From Rickettsiales bacterium (GTDB lineage: Bacteria; Pseudomonadota; Alphaproteobacteria; Rs-D84), in assembly GCA_031260805.1 (NCBI GenBank), contig JAISKV010000001.1, forward strand, positions 122,600 to 186,599: DNA of 64,000 nt. Reading direction: 5' to 3'. Below are positions 21,064 through 30,255 of this stretch, piece by piece (within the stretch, counting starts at the first letter, position 1; every line of letters starts with the position of its first letter). The notes below the pieces were generated by a model that saw nothing but the letters and a program-made list of their open reading frames with translations, was not told where the DNA came from and ran no database searches. Both the position numbers and the translations under genes were made by a program.

Positions 21064-21648
21064 TTATTTCTTCTCCAATACTGCGTCTATCAGGCCGTAT
21101 TTGACGGCGCTCGGCGCGGACATGTAATTATCGCGCTCCATGTCTTCGGCCAGCGTCTTGGCCGGCTTGCCTGTGTAATCTGCCAGCAATTTTTGCAACA
21201 GTTCCTTGGCTTTCTGAATTTCAGCGGCTTGTATCAAAATATCAGTCGTCTGGCCTTGGGCGCCGCCGTGCGGCTGGTGGATCATAACGCGCGTATTCGG
21301 CAGGGCGAATCGCTGGCCGCGTTCGCCGGCTGCCAGCAACACGGATGCCATAGAAGCGACCATGCCGATGCCGATTGTTGAAACCGGCGATTTGATATAA
21401 TTCATGGTATCCAGTATCGCCATTCCGGCATCAATGCTGCCGCCGGGGCTCTGGATATACAAAGATATCGGCTTGTTTGGATTTTCGGATTCCAGCAGCA
21501 GCATTTGGGCGATAATTACATTCGCCATTTCAGATTCAATATCGCCCTGCAACATTATGATGCGATCGCGCAACAGCCGCGAAAAAATATCAAAGCCGCG
21601 CTCGCCGCGGGGTGTTTCTTCAACAACATGCGGTATCAGGTAAGACAT
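21064..21648 (-). CDS. clpP: ATP-dependent Clp protease proteolytic subunit ClpP
   Basis: [32 protein letters not shown]. Confidence 0.97.
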   Translation of the reverse strand: MSYLIPHVVEETPRGERGFDIFSRLLRDRIIMLQGDIESEMANVIIAQMLLLESENPNKPISLYIQSPGGSIDAGMAILDTMNYIKSPVSTIGIGMVASMASVLLAAGERGQRFALPNTRVMIHQPHGGAQGQTTDILIQAAEIQKAKELLQKLLADYTGKPAKTLAEDMERDNYMSAPSAVKYGLIDAVLEKK

Positions 21649-21758
21649 AGTATAATCCTTTGTTTACAGGATTATACCACCCGTTTGACCGATTCGCAAT
21701 TTTAGTAGTCGGCGGTTGGTACGGCGGGCGATGCCGCCTTTTGGTAGTTGTTGAGCCA

Positions 21759-21990
21759 GTTCCCCTCCCTTGGAGGGGTGCCGCGTAGCGGCGGGGTGGT
21801 TTACAGGATTTATGATTTATGAAGTATGATGGATGGAATGACAAACTTGTTGTGAAACAAGGTTTAATGCCCTATGGCGGACTAAATCCGCCATGACAAA
21901 TTTTCTGACGAAAATTTGTAAAAATTGTACTCTGAACTTTACTTTTGTAAACCACCCCGGCCTTCGGCCACCCCTCCAAGGGAGGGGAAC
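21759..21990. repeat. Family C MITE-like element
   Basis: gttcccctcccttggaggggtgccgcgtagcggcggggtggtttacagg ... gtaaaccaccccggccttcggccacccctccaagggaggggaac. Confidence 0.85.
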
Positions 21991-21999
21991 TACCAATTA

Positions 22000-23193
22000 C
22001 TAACCGCCAACAGCAATTGCTTCTATCCCCGGCAATTTCTTTCCTTCTATGAACTCCAAGAATGCGCCGCCGCCCGTGCTGACATAAGTCATGTCGTTCT
22101 TGGTTCCGGTCGCTTCCAATGCCGCGACCGTATCGCCGCCGCCGATTATGGATTTTAACAGTCCTTGTTTTGTGCGATTTGCGATGTACCGTGCCAGCGC
22201 GAAACTGCCTTGCGACCAAGTTGGTTGCCACTCGGCCATTCCAACCGTCCCGTTCCAGAGCACTGTTTTAACCGTATCAATCAATTCTTCATAATTTGCG
22301 ATTGATTGCGGGCCGGCGTCCATTATGACATCGTCCGTCTGGATTTCCGAAAAAGGCTTGTTTGTGCGCGTTGCCTTGGGCGAGAATGATTTTCCGACGC
22401 CCTTGTCTATCGGCAGCATTATCTCGCAGCCCTTGGCGGCCGCATAGTTCAGAATTTCAAGCGCGGCGCCGATCAATTCCGGTTCTGCCAGGGAATTTCC
22501 AATATTTTCCCCCTGGGCCAGGATAAATGTGTTTGCAATCGCGCCGCCGATAATCAATTTGTCGCACAGGTTTATCAAGGACTTTAACAATGTCAGTTTG
22601 CTGGATACTTTCGCGCCCGCGACAATCCCCAGCAGCGGCCGGTCCGGATTCATCATCAGATTCGTGATTTCCGTTATTTCATGACCCAGCAATTGCCCCG
22701 CGTACGAAGGCAGAAGTTTTGCAACCCCGACGGTTGATGCATGCGCGCGGTGCGATACGGCAAACGCATCATTTACGAAAATGTCAAAGCCTCCCGCCAA
22801 TTTCCGGGAAAATTCAGTATCATTTTCTTCTTCGGCCGCGTAAAAGCGCACATTTTCCAACAAGACCACGCTGCCGTCCGCCATTGTCGGCAAAATGGTT
22901 TTATTCAGGCAGTCCGGGACAAACACAACCGGATGCTCTAACAATTCGGCCAGCAATTGCGCGACCGGCGCCAGCGAGTATTTTGGAGCGCGCTGGCCAT
23001 CCGGCCGCCCCAGATGCGATACGATTGCGATTCGCGCGCCCATTTCCATCAATCGGCGAATCGTCGGCAGCGATTGTTCAATGCGAAAGGCATCCATGAT
23101 TTCGCCATCAACAATCTGCACATTGAAGTCGTCGCGCAGCAGCACATATTTGCCGCGGATATCTGTTAATTCATCTATTGTTCTGATTTGCAT
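22000..23193 (-). CDS. pgk: Phosphoglycerate kinase
   Basis: VLLRDDFNVQ, VSHLGRPDG, STGGGAFLEFIEGKKLPGIEA. Confidence 0.97.
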   Translation of the reverse strand: MQIRTIDELTDIRGKYVLLRDDFNVQIVDGEIMDAFRIEQSLPTIRRLMEMGARIAIVSHLGRPDGQRAPKYSLAPVAQLLAELLEHPVVFVPDCLNKTILPTMADGSVVLLENVRFYAAEEENDTEFSRKLAGGFDIFVNDAFAVSHRAHASTVGVAKLLPSYAGQLLGHEITEITNLMMNPDRPLLGIVAGAKVSSKLTLLKSLINLCDKLIIGGAIANTFILAQGENIGNSLAEPELIGAALEILNYAAAKGCEIMLPIDKGVGKSFSPKATRTNKPFSEIQTDDVIMDAGPQSIANYEELIDTVKTVLWNGTVGMAEWQPTWSQGSFALARYIANRTKQGLLKSIIGGGDTVAALEATGTKNDMTYVSTGGGAFLEFIEGKKLPGIEAIAVGG

Positions 23194-23783
23194 AACGCTT
23201 CCTTTACTGGTTTATATGTTTTCCGATAATGACTATTTATACCATATTCCGCGATTGCCGCCAAGTGCGATTTTGTCGGGTACCCTGCATTTTTATCCCA
23301 TCCGTATTGCGGAAATTGCCGCGCCAAATCCGCCATGTAATTATCCCTGGTTTCCTTGGCGATTATTGATGCCGCCGCGATGGACAAACTTTTTGCATCC
23401 CCGCCGACCACCGCGCGCCCGACAACGCCGTCCGGCAGCCGGTTCCCGTCAACCAGGATAAAATCCGGCGGCTGGGGCAGGTTCGCAATCGCGCGCTTCA
23501 TGGCCGTCAATGAAGCCTGCAAAATATTCATCCCGTCAATTTCAGCCGCGCTGCATTGCCCGATTCCAACCGCGCAATTTTTCATAATCCAGTCATATGC
23601 GGCCGCCCGCGCCGCGCGCGTCATCTTTTTGCTGTCGTTGATGGCGCAGCCCGCCGCGCGCGCCGGAATGACGACCGCGGCGGCGACGACAGGACCGCAC
23701 AGCGGGCCGCGGCCGGCTTCGTCCACGCCGGCGACAATTCCGCCGGTTTCATTTTCAATGTCAAATGTTGGAAATGTCTTCAT
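23175..23783 (-). CDS. rnhB: Ribonuclease HII
   Basis: VAGVDEAGRGPLCGPVVAAAVV; NDSKKMTRAAR; YPTKSHLAAIAEYG. Confidence 0.95.
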   Translation of the reverse strand: MKTFPTFDIENETGGIVAGVDEAGRGPLCGPVVAAAVVIPARAAGCAINDSKKMTRAARAAAYDWIMKNCAVGIGQCSAAEIDGMNILQASLTAMKRAIANLPQPPDFILVDGNRLPDGVVGRAVVGGDAKSLSIAAASIIAKETRDNYMADLARQFPQYGWDKNAGYPTKSHLAAIAEYGINSHYRKTYKPVKEALCKSEQ

Positions 23784-24058
23784 GTTCGCTTGATATCGCG
23801 ATAAAAATTTTCATGACTGCCCAATGCCGCAAGTGTCAAAATAATTTCATCGTCCCCGGATACGCAATATCCCAATAAAACAAGTTGAGCATTTATCTTG
23901 AATTTGTAAACGCGCAGCCAATCAAGGTCGCCCCGTTTCAATTCGCCCGCTTCTGGATTATCGCAAATGAATTTGATGGCGGCATTCACCGCCGGCAGTT
24001 GATTAGAGTGTAATTTCTTGTAAATTTTATTAAAAGAACTTGTTTGCGTCAGTTGCAT
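23780..24058 (-). CDS. RelE/StbE-like type II toxin
   Basis: FNKIYKKLHSNQLPAVNAAIKFICDNPEAGELKRGDLDWLRVYKFKINAQLVLLGY...HENFYRD. Confidence 0.75.
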   Translation of the reverse strand: MQLTQTSSFNKIYKKLHSNQLPAVNAAIKFICDNPEAGELKRGDLDWLRVYKFKINAQLVLLGYCVSGDDEIILTLAALGSHENFYRDIKRT

Positions 24059-24061
24059 TAT

Positions 24062-24295
24062 TCAGGCAGTTCTGAAATTAAATTTTGATGTTTTCTTATT
24101 ATCAATCTCGGCCCGGGCGGAAATCGCATCGCGTATAAAGGCCAGCGGCAAGTCCGGATTTTCCGCGGCTATTTTCCCCAGTGTGTAAAAATATTCTATT
24201 TGTTTCGGCACGCTGCGCATTTCCAAGGCGGCGTATTTTGACGCGTCGGCGATGATGTTTTGCGAAAGTCTGACAGACTGAAAACTATTAAGCAT
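24062..24295 (-). CDS. ParD-like type II antitoxin
   Basis: SVRLSQNIIADASKYAALEMRSVPKQIEYFYTLGKIAAENPDLPLAFIRD; immediately upstream of RelE-like ORF. Confidence 0.7.
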   Translation of the reverse strand: MLNSFQSVRLSQNIIADASKYAALEMRSVPKQIEYFYTLGKIAAENPDLPLAFIRDAISARAEIDNKKTSKFNFRTA

Positions 24296-24351
24296 TTTAT
24301 ATCCTTTTATTGCATTATGCGATAAAACGCGACAAAAGTCAAGTTCTTAAT

Positions 24352-26064
24352 TTATACCGGTTTAATTTCACCACGACGCAATACAAAGTCGTCCTGGGAT
24401 TCGTACATTGGCCATTTGCCTTCGGTCAATTCTGTTATTCCGCGCAATGGCTGGCCCAATCTGGCCCGGTACAGCCACAGGTTGGACAAGACTTTTTTCA
24501 CATAAGTTCGTGTTTCCGTGTTTGGAAAACTTTCAATAAACAGCAGCGGATCATCGGTCTGAAATGTCTTCTCGAACTTGGCCAGGGCCCCGTTTCCGGC
24601 ATTATAACTGATAAGCATTTTTATAATATTTCCGTCAACATTCGGCAGTTGCAGCAAATCAACAATGTGCTGCTGGCCGACGGACATGTTATGATTCGGA
24701 TTCGCCATGTCCAGTTCGCGGATATTCGGCGCGGTCAGTTTGGCGGTTTTCGGCATGATTTGCATGACGCCGTTCGCGCCTTTGACAGACTTGGCGGCGG
24801 TCTTGAATCCTGATTCCTGGCGGACGATTGCGAACAGCAATGCGCGGTCCAGGCTCCACCCGCCCAATGGCTCCCAGTCGGGCATAGGGTACTGGGCCGC
24901 CGAAATGACATCGTCGTCAATTTCCAAAATTCCGCGCGTCCGCACGACGCCCGCAACCTGCATCGCGGTCCGCGGCAGTTCAGCGGTCGTGGCCAGCGCG
25001 TGCACCGCGTGCAGTTGCTTGTCGCTGGCGTCCGCCGTTATCAGCAGGCGCAAGTATTGCTCGGCCAGCGCCGGCTGGCCCGCCTGCAAAGCGGCGACCG
25101 CATGCCGCCCGTATTTCGTGTTCATCAGTTTTTCAATGTCTTCGTCCGTCAATTCGTCTTCGTAAAAGTCATAACTGGTGGTCCAGCCCAGCGATGAATT
25201 TGACAGCGCGCCATAGAATGAAGCCGGACTGGCCGCGGCCGCGATTTTCCAATAATCGCGCGCAATGCCATAGTTGTCGTTCGCCTCGGCCGCGCGCGCC
25301 GCCCAGAACAAGACTTCGTTCTTGCGCAAATTGTTGATTTGCGGCAGGGCCAGCATTTGCTTGAAATATTGTTCCGCTGCCGGATACTCGCCATTTTTCC
25401 AAGACATCAGCCCCATGGTCCACAGCCCGTATTCAGATTTCGCGTCCGCCGCGATTGTCCCCCAATGCCGCGCAAAGTCAAAGTACCCGCCGCAGTAATA
25501 AATAAACGCCAGCCGTCCGGACAAGCGGCCGTAATCTTCCGCGGTCAGCGCTGCCGCGATTTTTTTATCCTGCAAAATATCCTTGGCATTTTTGGTGTTG
25601 CCGCGCCGCAGGGCATTCTTGAATTTCGTTATATTCTGCTCTGTCCCGGGTGAGTATTTTTTCGCGGTCCACGATTCGGATCTGGTGTTCTGCGCGGCCG
25701 CGCCGGATATGGTCGCGGGCAGTTTCGGCGCGCGCGCGCGGTCTGCGACCTTTTTGCGATGCGCCATTTTCATCATGTTGTCCGCGCCGGGCAGGGTATT
25801 GTTGACATACAGCCAGTTGATTATTTCCTGGCCGGTGGACCGGTAAGACCGGGACATGTATTTGTTGTACTGGACATCCGGGATTAAAATCCGATCGCTG
25901 ATGCGCGGTTCCAGTTTGGTTGCCGCGTCAATCTTTTCCTGCCGCTGCAACTCAAAAATCTGGGCGTATGTCTCGGCGTCCGATTCGGACAGCACAGTCG
26001 GCAACTGCGCCGCCAGAGCAGGCAAAGATAAAAGATAAAAGATAAAAGATAAAAATTTTTTCAC
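24352..26064 (-). CDS. Soluble lytic murein transglycosylase (SLT family)
   Basis: LDRALLFAIVRQESGFKTAAKSVKGANGVMQIMPKTAKLTA; GTG start overlapping nrdR stop; heptamer-coded signal peptide. Confidence 0.9.
   Translation of the reverse strand: MKKFLSFIFYLLSLPALAAQLPTVLSESDAETYAQIFELQRQEKIDAATKLEPRISDRILIPDVQYNKYMSRSYRSTGQEIINWLYVNNTLPGADNMMKMAHRKKVADRARAPKLPATISGAAAQNTRSESWTAKKYSPGTEQNITKFKNALRRGNTKNAKDILQDKKIAAALTAEDYGRLSGRLAFIYYCGGYFDFARHWGTIAADAKSEYGLWTMGLMSWKNGEYPAAEQYFKQMLALPQINNLRKNEVLFWAARAAEANDNYGIARDYWKIAAAASPASFYGALSNSSLGWTTSYDFYEDELTDEDIEKLMNTKYGRHAVAALQAGQPALAEQYLRLLITADASDKQLHAVHALATTAELPRTAMQVAGVVRTRGILEIDDDVISAAQYPMPDWEPLGGWSLDRALLFAIVRQESGFKTAAKSVKGANGVMQIMPKTAKLTAPNIRELDMANPNHNMSVGQQHIVDLLQLPNVDGNIIKMLISYNAGNGALAKFEKTFQTDDPLLFIESFPNTETRTYVKKVLSNLWLYRARLGQPLRGITELTEGKWPMYESQDDFVLRRGEIKPV
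26024..26055 (-). repeat. (TTTTATC)n heptamer array inside signal-peptide codons
   Basis: aaagataaaagataaaagataaaagataaaaa. Confidence 0.9.
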
Positions 26065-26567
26065 AACAACCGCCCGGTGTGTTTTGGCAATTCGCATGCA
26101 GAATCGACGGCGTCCGTTTCTGGAATGGTGTTCAGCAGTTTCTTGAAGTCCGAAATCCGGCTGAATTTGTTATACACCGACGCGAACCGCACGAACGCGA
26201 TTGCATCCAGGTTCAGCAAGGATTCCAGGACCATCTGCCCGATTGTTTCACTTGGAATGACTGAATCGGAATTTTCCGTTTCCAGGCGGCGGTGAATGGA
26301 ATTGACCAATTTTTCAATCTGTTCTTCGCTGATGTTCCGCTTGCGGCACGAGATTTTGATGGATTTCTTTAACTTTTCCCGGTCAAAAGGTTCCAGCGAG
26401 CCGTTGCTTTTATGGACAGAAAAATCGCGCAGGATTATCCGTTCAATGGTTATGAATTTAGCGCCGCAAGCACTGCAAATCCGTCGGCGGCGAATGGTGG
26501 AATCATCAATGTCAGGACGGCTGTCTTTGACTTGTGATTCAGTATTATTGCAATAAGGGCATCTCAA
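26061..26567 (-). CDS. nrdR: Transcriptional repressor NrdR
   Basis: MRCPYCNNTESQVKDSRPDIDDSTIRRRRICSACGAKFITIER. Confidence 0.97.
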   Translation of the reverse strand: MRCPYCNNTESQVKDSRPDIDDSTIRRRRICSACGAKFITIERIILRDFSVHKSNGSLEPFDREKLKKSIKISCRKRNISEEQIEKLVNSIHRRLETENSDSVIPSETIGQMVLESLLNLDAIAFVRFASVYNKFSRISDFKKLLNTIPETDAVDSACELPKHTGRLL

Positions 26568-26590
26568 TTTATTTATCTCTGATCTGATGG

Positions 26591-26696
26591 TTTTTATGAT
26601 AATGCGTCAAATCGGCACAAACCCGACCCTCGTCGTGTATGTCAAATACACTCGGGGTCGGTTTTGCACCACCTTGACGCATTCTGATAAAAACTC
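26591..26696. other. Nested inverted-repeat element or structured RNA candidate between nrdR and ccrM
   Basis: TTTTTATGATAATGCGTCAA ... TTGACGCATTCTGATAAAAA outer arms; aaacccgaccc/gggtcggttt; gtgtat/atacac inner arms. Confidence 0.6.
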
Positions 26697-26805
26697 AGTG
26701 TCTGTTGAAACAAAAGTTAGCAAAAAAAATAAAATCAAGCAATTTATTTTTTGCGGCGGGCCACGGCCGCTTTTTCCGGGGGGCGATTTGTGATAAAATA
26801 AGTGC

Positions 26806-27903
26806 GTGAGAGAATGGTTGAATAAAATCATTAATGGGGATTGTATAGAACAAATGCGTTTGATGCCGGACGCATCTGTTGACTGCGTCTTTGCCGATCC
26901 GCCGTACAACCTGCAACTGGGGAATAAAACGCTTTACCGACCCGAAGACGGGACCGCCGCCCGCGCCGTGCGCGACGAATGGGACAGTTTTGCATCCGCG
27001 GCCGCATACGACAAATTTACGCGCGACTGGCTGGCCCAGTGCCGGCGCGTGCTGAAACCAAACGGTTGCATCTGGGTCATCGGCTCTTACCACAATATTT
27101 ACCGCATCGGGGCGGCCATGCAGGATGCGGGGTTCTGGTTCCTGAACGATATTGTCTGGGTGAAAACAAATCCCATGCCGAATTTTCGTGGCACGCGGTT
27201 TACGAACGCGCATGAAACTATGATTTGGGCGACGCCGACCAAAACGGGCGGTTATACTTTCAATTACGACACGATGAAGAAGTTGAATAATGGCAAGCAG
27301 ATGCGCAGCGATTGGAATCTGGACATCTGTCTGGGTGGCGAGCGGTTAAAGGGCACGGATGGGAAATCATTGCATAACACCCAAAAGCCGGAAAGTTTGT
27401 TGCAGCGGATAATCTTGGCCAGCACGCGCGCCGGGGATGTTATTTTGGATCCGTTTATGGGCAGCGGCACAACCGGCGCGGTGGCGCGTGCGCTGGGACG
27501 GAATTTCATAGGGATAGAGCAGGACGCGGGCTATGTCGCCGCCGCACTGGAACGAATTGCCGCAATTATGCCGGTTGATTTGACAGAGTGGGAGGTTGCG
27601 CCCAAACGGGAAGAGGCCAAAGTCGCATTCCGGGAATTGATCGCGGGCGGATTGCTGCATGTCGGGCAAACGCTGGTCGGGCCGCGCGGGGACCGCGTGA
27701 TTATAACGCACGATTGCCAATTGGCGCATACGACATTGGGCAAGTCATCCATACATGTAATGGCGGCCAAGATACAAAGATGCGTTTCTTTTAACGGCTG
27801 GGATTATTGGTCTGCGGTGCGCAACGATGGGACGATGGTGCCGATTGATGACTTGCGAAAAATCGTCCGTGAAACCAGAACGGAACTGGCCAAGGCGGCA
27901 TAA
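26806..27903 (+). CDS. ccrM: CcrM-type adenine DNA methyltransferase (GANTC-type expected)
   Basis: FADPPYNLQL; DPFMGSGTTGAVA; C-terminal extension typical of CcrM. Confidence 0.92.
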   Translation: MREWLNKIINGDCIEQMRLMPDASVDCVFADPPYNLQLGNKTLYRPEDGTAARAVRDEWDSFASAAAYDKFTRDWLAQCRRVLKPNGCIWVIGSYHNIYRIGAAMQDAGFWFLNDIVWVKTNPMPNFRGTRFTNAHETMIWATPTKTGGYTFNYDTMKKLNNGKQMRSDWNLDICLGGERLKGTDGKSLHNTQKPESLLQRIILASTRAGDVILDPFMGSGTTGAVARALGRNFIGIEQDAGYVAAALERIAAIMPVDLTEWEVAPKREEAKVAFRELIAGGLLHVGQTLVGPRGDRVIITHDCQLAHTTLGKSSIHVMAAKIQRCVSFNGWDYWSAVRNDGTMVPIDDLRKIVRETRTELAKAA

Positions 27904-27925
27904 AAAAACGGCCGCAACCGTTTTT
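27902..27925 (+). terminator. Rho-independent terminator
   Basis: aaaaaaacggccgcaaccgttttt. Confidence 0.6.
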
Positions 27926-27990
27926 AGTTATTAAGTATTAGTTGTTAGTGATTATACCATTGTGGCTGACGCAGCCAGCCCCCCCCCCCC

Positions 27991-28111
27991 GTCGTCATTC
28001 CCGCGCAGGCGGTGATCCATTGTTAACAAACTCAAAACTTATTCATTTGTTAACAATACTTAATTTCTTTTATTGCTAACAGTGGATTCCCGCCTGCGCG
28101 GGAATGACGAC
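27991..28111. repeat. Family A MITE-like element
   Basis: gtcgtcattcccgcgcaggcggtgatccattgttaacaaactcaaaacttattcatttgttaac...gattcccgcctgcgcgggaatgacgac. Confidence 0.85.
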
Positions 28112-28170
28112 GGGGGGGATGACCAGAATGTGTAAATCTGCACAAAGTTTACTAATCCTAGTGCCTAACC

Positions 28171-28710
28171 TTAAAACTTTACATTGAAATCTGCGCGGAC
28201 GCCGCCGTCCAGCGTTGGCGAAACCATGACCGCAGGCGCTTCCATTCGCCCGACCAGCAGCCATGTATACAATCCGGCGACTGCCGCGCCGCCAGCCACC
28301 TGGTAAAAATAGTGCCAATCGGAATGAATCCGGCTGTATCCGGTCCATGCGGCCAATGCGTATGGCGCGATCGCCTGTTTCCAGCCGTATCTTTTATGAA
28401 TGAATGTCGCGGCGGAAAAAGCGCTGCTGGCATGCCCTGATGGGAATCCGTTTTTGCCGCCGTTCGGCCGCGGCGCATGGGTCAATTTTTGCAGTTCGCT
28501 GGTTGAAATAACAGTGGCCAGGTAAGCCCCGCCAAACTGCATCGTTCCGGTCCAGCCGTCTTCGCGAACCGCCATGCCCAACGCGTATGCGGGCAGGGCC
28601 AGTGTCAGAACATCGCCGGATTTCTCAATAAATCCCCCCCCCCCCCGCGCAACCACCGGCAAGACCGGTAAGATAATAATTAAAAGATAAAAGAGAATTT
28701 TTTTCATCAT
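28171..28710 (-). CDS. PAP2 superfamily membrane-associated phosphatase
   Basis: KNGFPSGHASSAFSAATFIHKRYGW...SRIHSDWHYFYQVAGG; G13 tract (28634-28646) codes RGGGG after the signal peptide. Confidence 0.8.
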   Translation of the reverse strand: MMKKILFYLLIIILPVLPVVARGGGGFIEKSGDVLTLALPAYALGMAVREDGWTGTMQFGGAYLATVISTSELQKLTHAPRPNGGKNGFPSGHASSAFSAATFIHKRYGWKQAIAPYALAAWTGYSRIHSDWHYFYQVAGGAAVAGLYTWLLVGRMEAPAVMVSPTLDGGVRADFNVKF

Positions 28711-28746
28711 GCCCCTCGTCGTCATTCCCGCCTCAAACCATCCCCA

Positions 28747-28904
28747 GTCGTCATTCCCGCACTGAATTTGGAAAAACATTTGATAACTGTTTTTCCAAAG
28801 AACGGGAATCCATTGTTAACAAACTCAAAATTTATTTATTTGTTAACAGTACTTAACTTCTTTTATCGCTAACAGTGGATTCCCGCCTGCGCGGGAATGA
28901 CGAC
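28747..28904. repeat. Family A MITE-like element with altered left hairpin
   Basis: Same core; left arm contains extra ggaaaaacatttgataactgtttttcc. Confidence 0.8.
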
Positions 28905-29010
28905 TGTGTTATATTCGTTTATTTTACCACACCGCCATCTTGCGCCCGGAATGACGATGGAAAGGAAAGCACTGGTCCCGAATCACGAGTTCCGAGTACG
29001 AATAACGAAT

Positions 29011-30231
29011 TTACAACTGCAATGTCAGTTTCGGATTATTGCGCAGCATTTCCGCGGCGTTGTCAATCTTGGTCTTTAATTCCATGAATGCCGGCCTGTC
29101 CGCATCCGGCAGGTTATTTATCGCGGGCAGTTTAACCGTCATCGGATTTACATGCCGCCCGTTCTGGATGACTTCGTAATGCAAATGCGGCCCGGTGGAA
29201 AGTCCCGTTGACCCGACATAGCCGATAATCTGTCCCTGGCGCACGGCGGTTCCGACGACCACGCCTTTTTGGAATTTTGACATGTGCGCGTACAGCGTTT
29301 CATAACTGCCGTTGTGCCGGACCCGTATAAAGTTCCCATGCCCGCTGTTGTATCCGCGCGCCGCGATGCGCCCCGCGCCGGCGGACGGAATCGGCGTGCC
29401 GGATGCCGCGCGAAAGTCAACGCCTTTGTGCGCGCGCGTGTACCCCAGGACCGGATGCTTGCGATTCATGGAAAAACTGCTGGAAACGCGCGCGTTGTTA
29501 ATCGGCGTGCGCTTTAATGATTTTATCGCGCCGTTGCCGCGTTCATCATAGTATCCGACTGTATTATCCGATTTCTTGAACCGGTACATATTCACATTGC
29601 CGCGCAACGCGTCAAACGAGACCCGTATGATGCTGCCCGTGTTTACGAAATCGCCGCTGGCATAATTTTCTTCGTACAGCACGGAAAACTGCTGGCCTGC
29701 GCGGATGTCGCGCTCGAAATCCATCTCGAACGCCAGCAGGTCGTATACTTCCAGAATTACGCCGGCCGGGATATCGGCGCGCTGGGCGGCCAGATAAAAA
29801 CTGTCGCCGTCCTTGATTTCGCCGAATTTGTGAACTATGCGGACTTCCTTTTCAACATCAATTGTTTTCGCGGACCAAACGCCGTCCGCGCAGTTAAGTT
29901 CAACCTGGCGCCACGGGCCGTTGATTAACAAGATTTTTTCAACTGGGGCCTCTTCGGTTTTTTTCGTCAAGACCAGTTTGTCGCTGTCCGCGCGCAGGTT
30001 CCGCACCCCGGCAGTTTCGCGCAGCAGCCCGTCAATTGAATGAATTTCCGCCATGGTCAGGTTTTGCGCGGTCAGAACGGATGACAGCGTGTCGCCGCTT
30101 TTGATTGGAACGGAAATCTCGCACTTTCCGATGTTCAGAATGCGCCCGGCGCGCCGGCCGAATACAGCGATGCATGCGGCCGCCAAAACAACGGCGGCGA
30201 CAGCGATGATTATAATTTTTTTGTATTTCAT
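29011..30231 (-). CDS. M23 family metallopeptidase
   Basis: RAHKGVDFRAASGTPIPSAGAGRI...HGNFIRVRH...GLSTGPHLHYEV. Confidence 0.9.
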   Translation of the reverse strand: MKYKKIIIIAVAAVVLAAACIAVFGRRAGRILNIGKCEISVPIKSGDTLSSVLTAQNLTMAEIHSIDGLLRETAGVRNLRADSDKLVLTKKTEEAPVEKILLINGPWRQVELNCADGVWSAKTIDVEKEVRIVHKFGEIKDGDSFYLAAQRADIPAGVILEVYDLLAFEMDFERDIRAGQQFSVLYEENYASGDFVNTGSIIRVSFDALRGNVNMYRFKKSDNTVGYYDERGNGAIKSLKRTPINNARVSSSFSMNRKHPVLGYTRAHKGVDFRAASGTPIPSAGAGRIAARGYNSGHGNFIRVRHNGSYETLYAHMSKFQKGVVVGTAVRQGQIIGYVGSTGLSTGPHLHYEVIQNGRHVNPMTVKLPAINNLPDADRPAFMELKTKIDNAAEMLRNNPKLTLQL

Positions 30232-30255
30232 GTCGGGCCGGATTATAATTGACGC

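Noticed and set aside
27979-27990. C12 tract as a contingency locus
   Set aside because: Intergenic, abutting a family A element; no gene frame affected, though promoter effects cannot be excluded.
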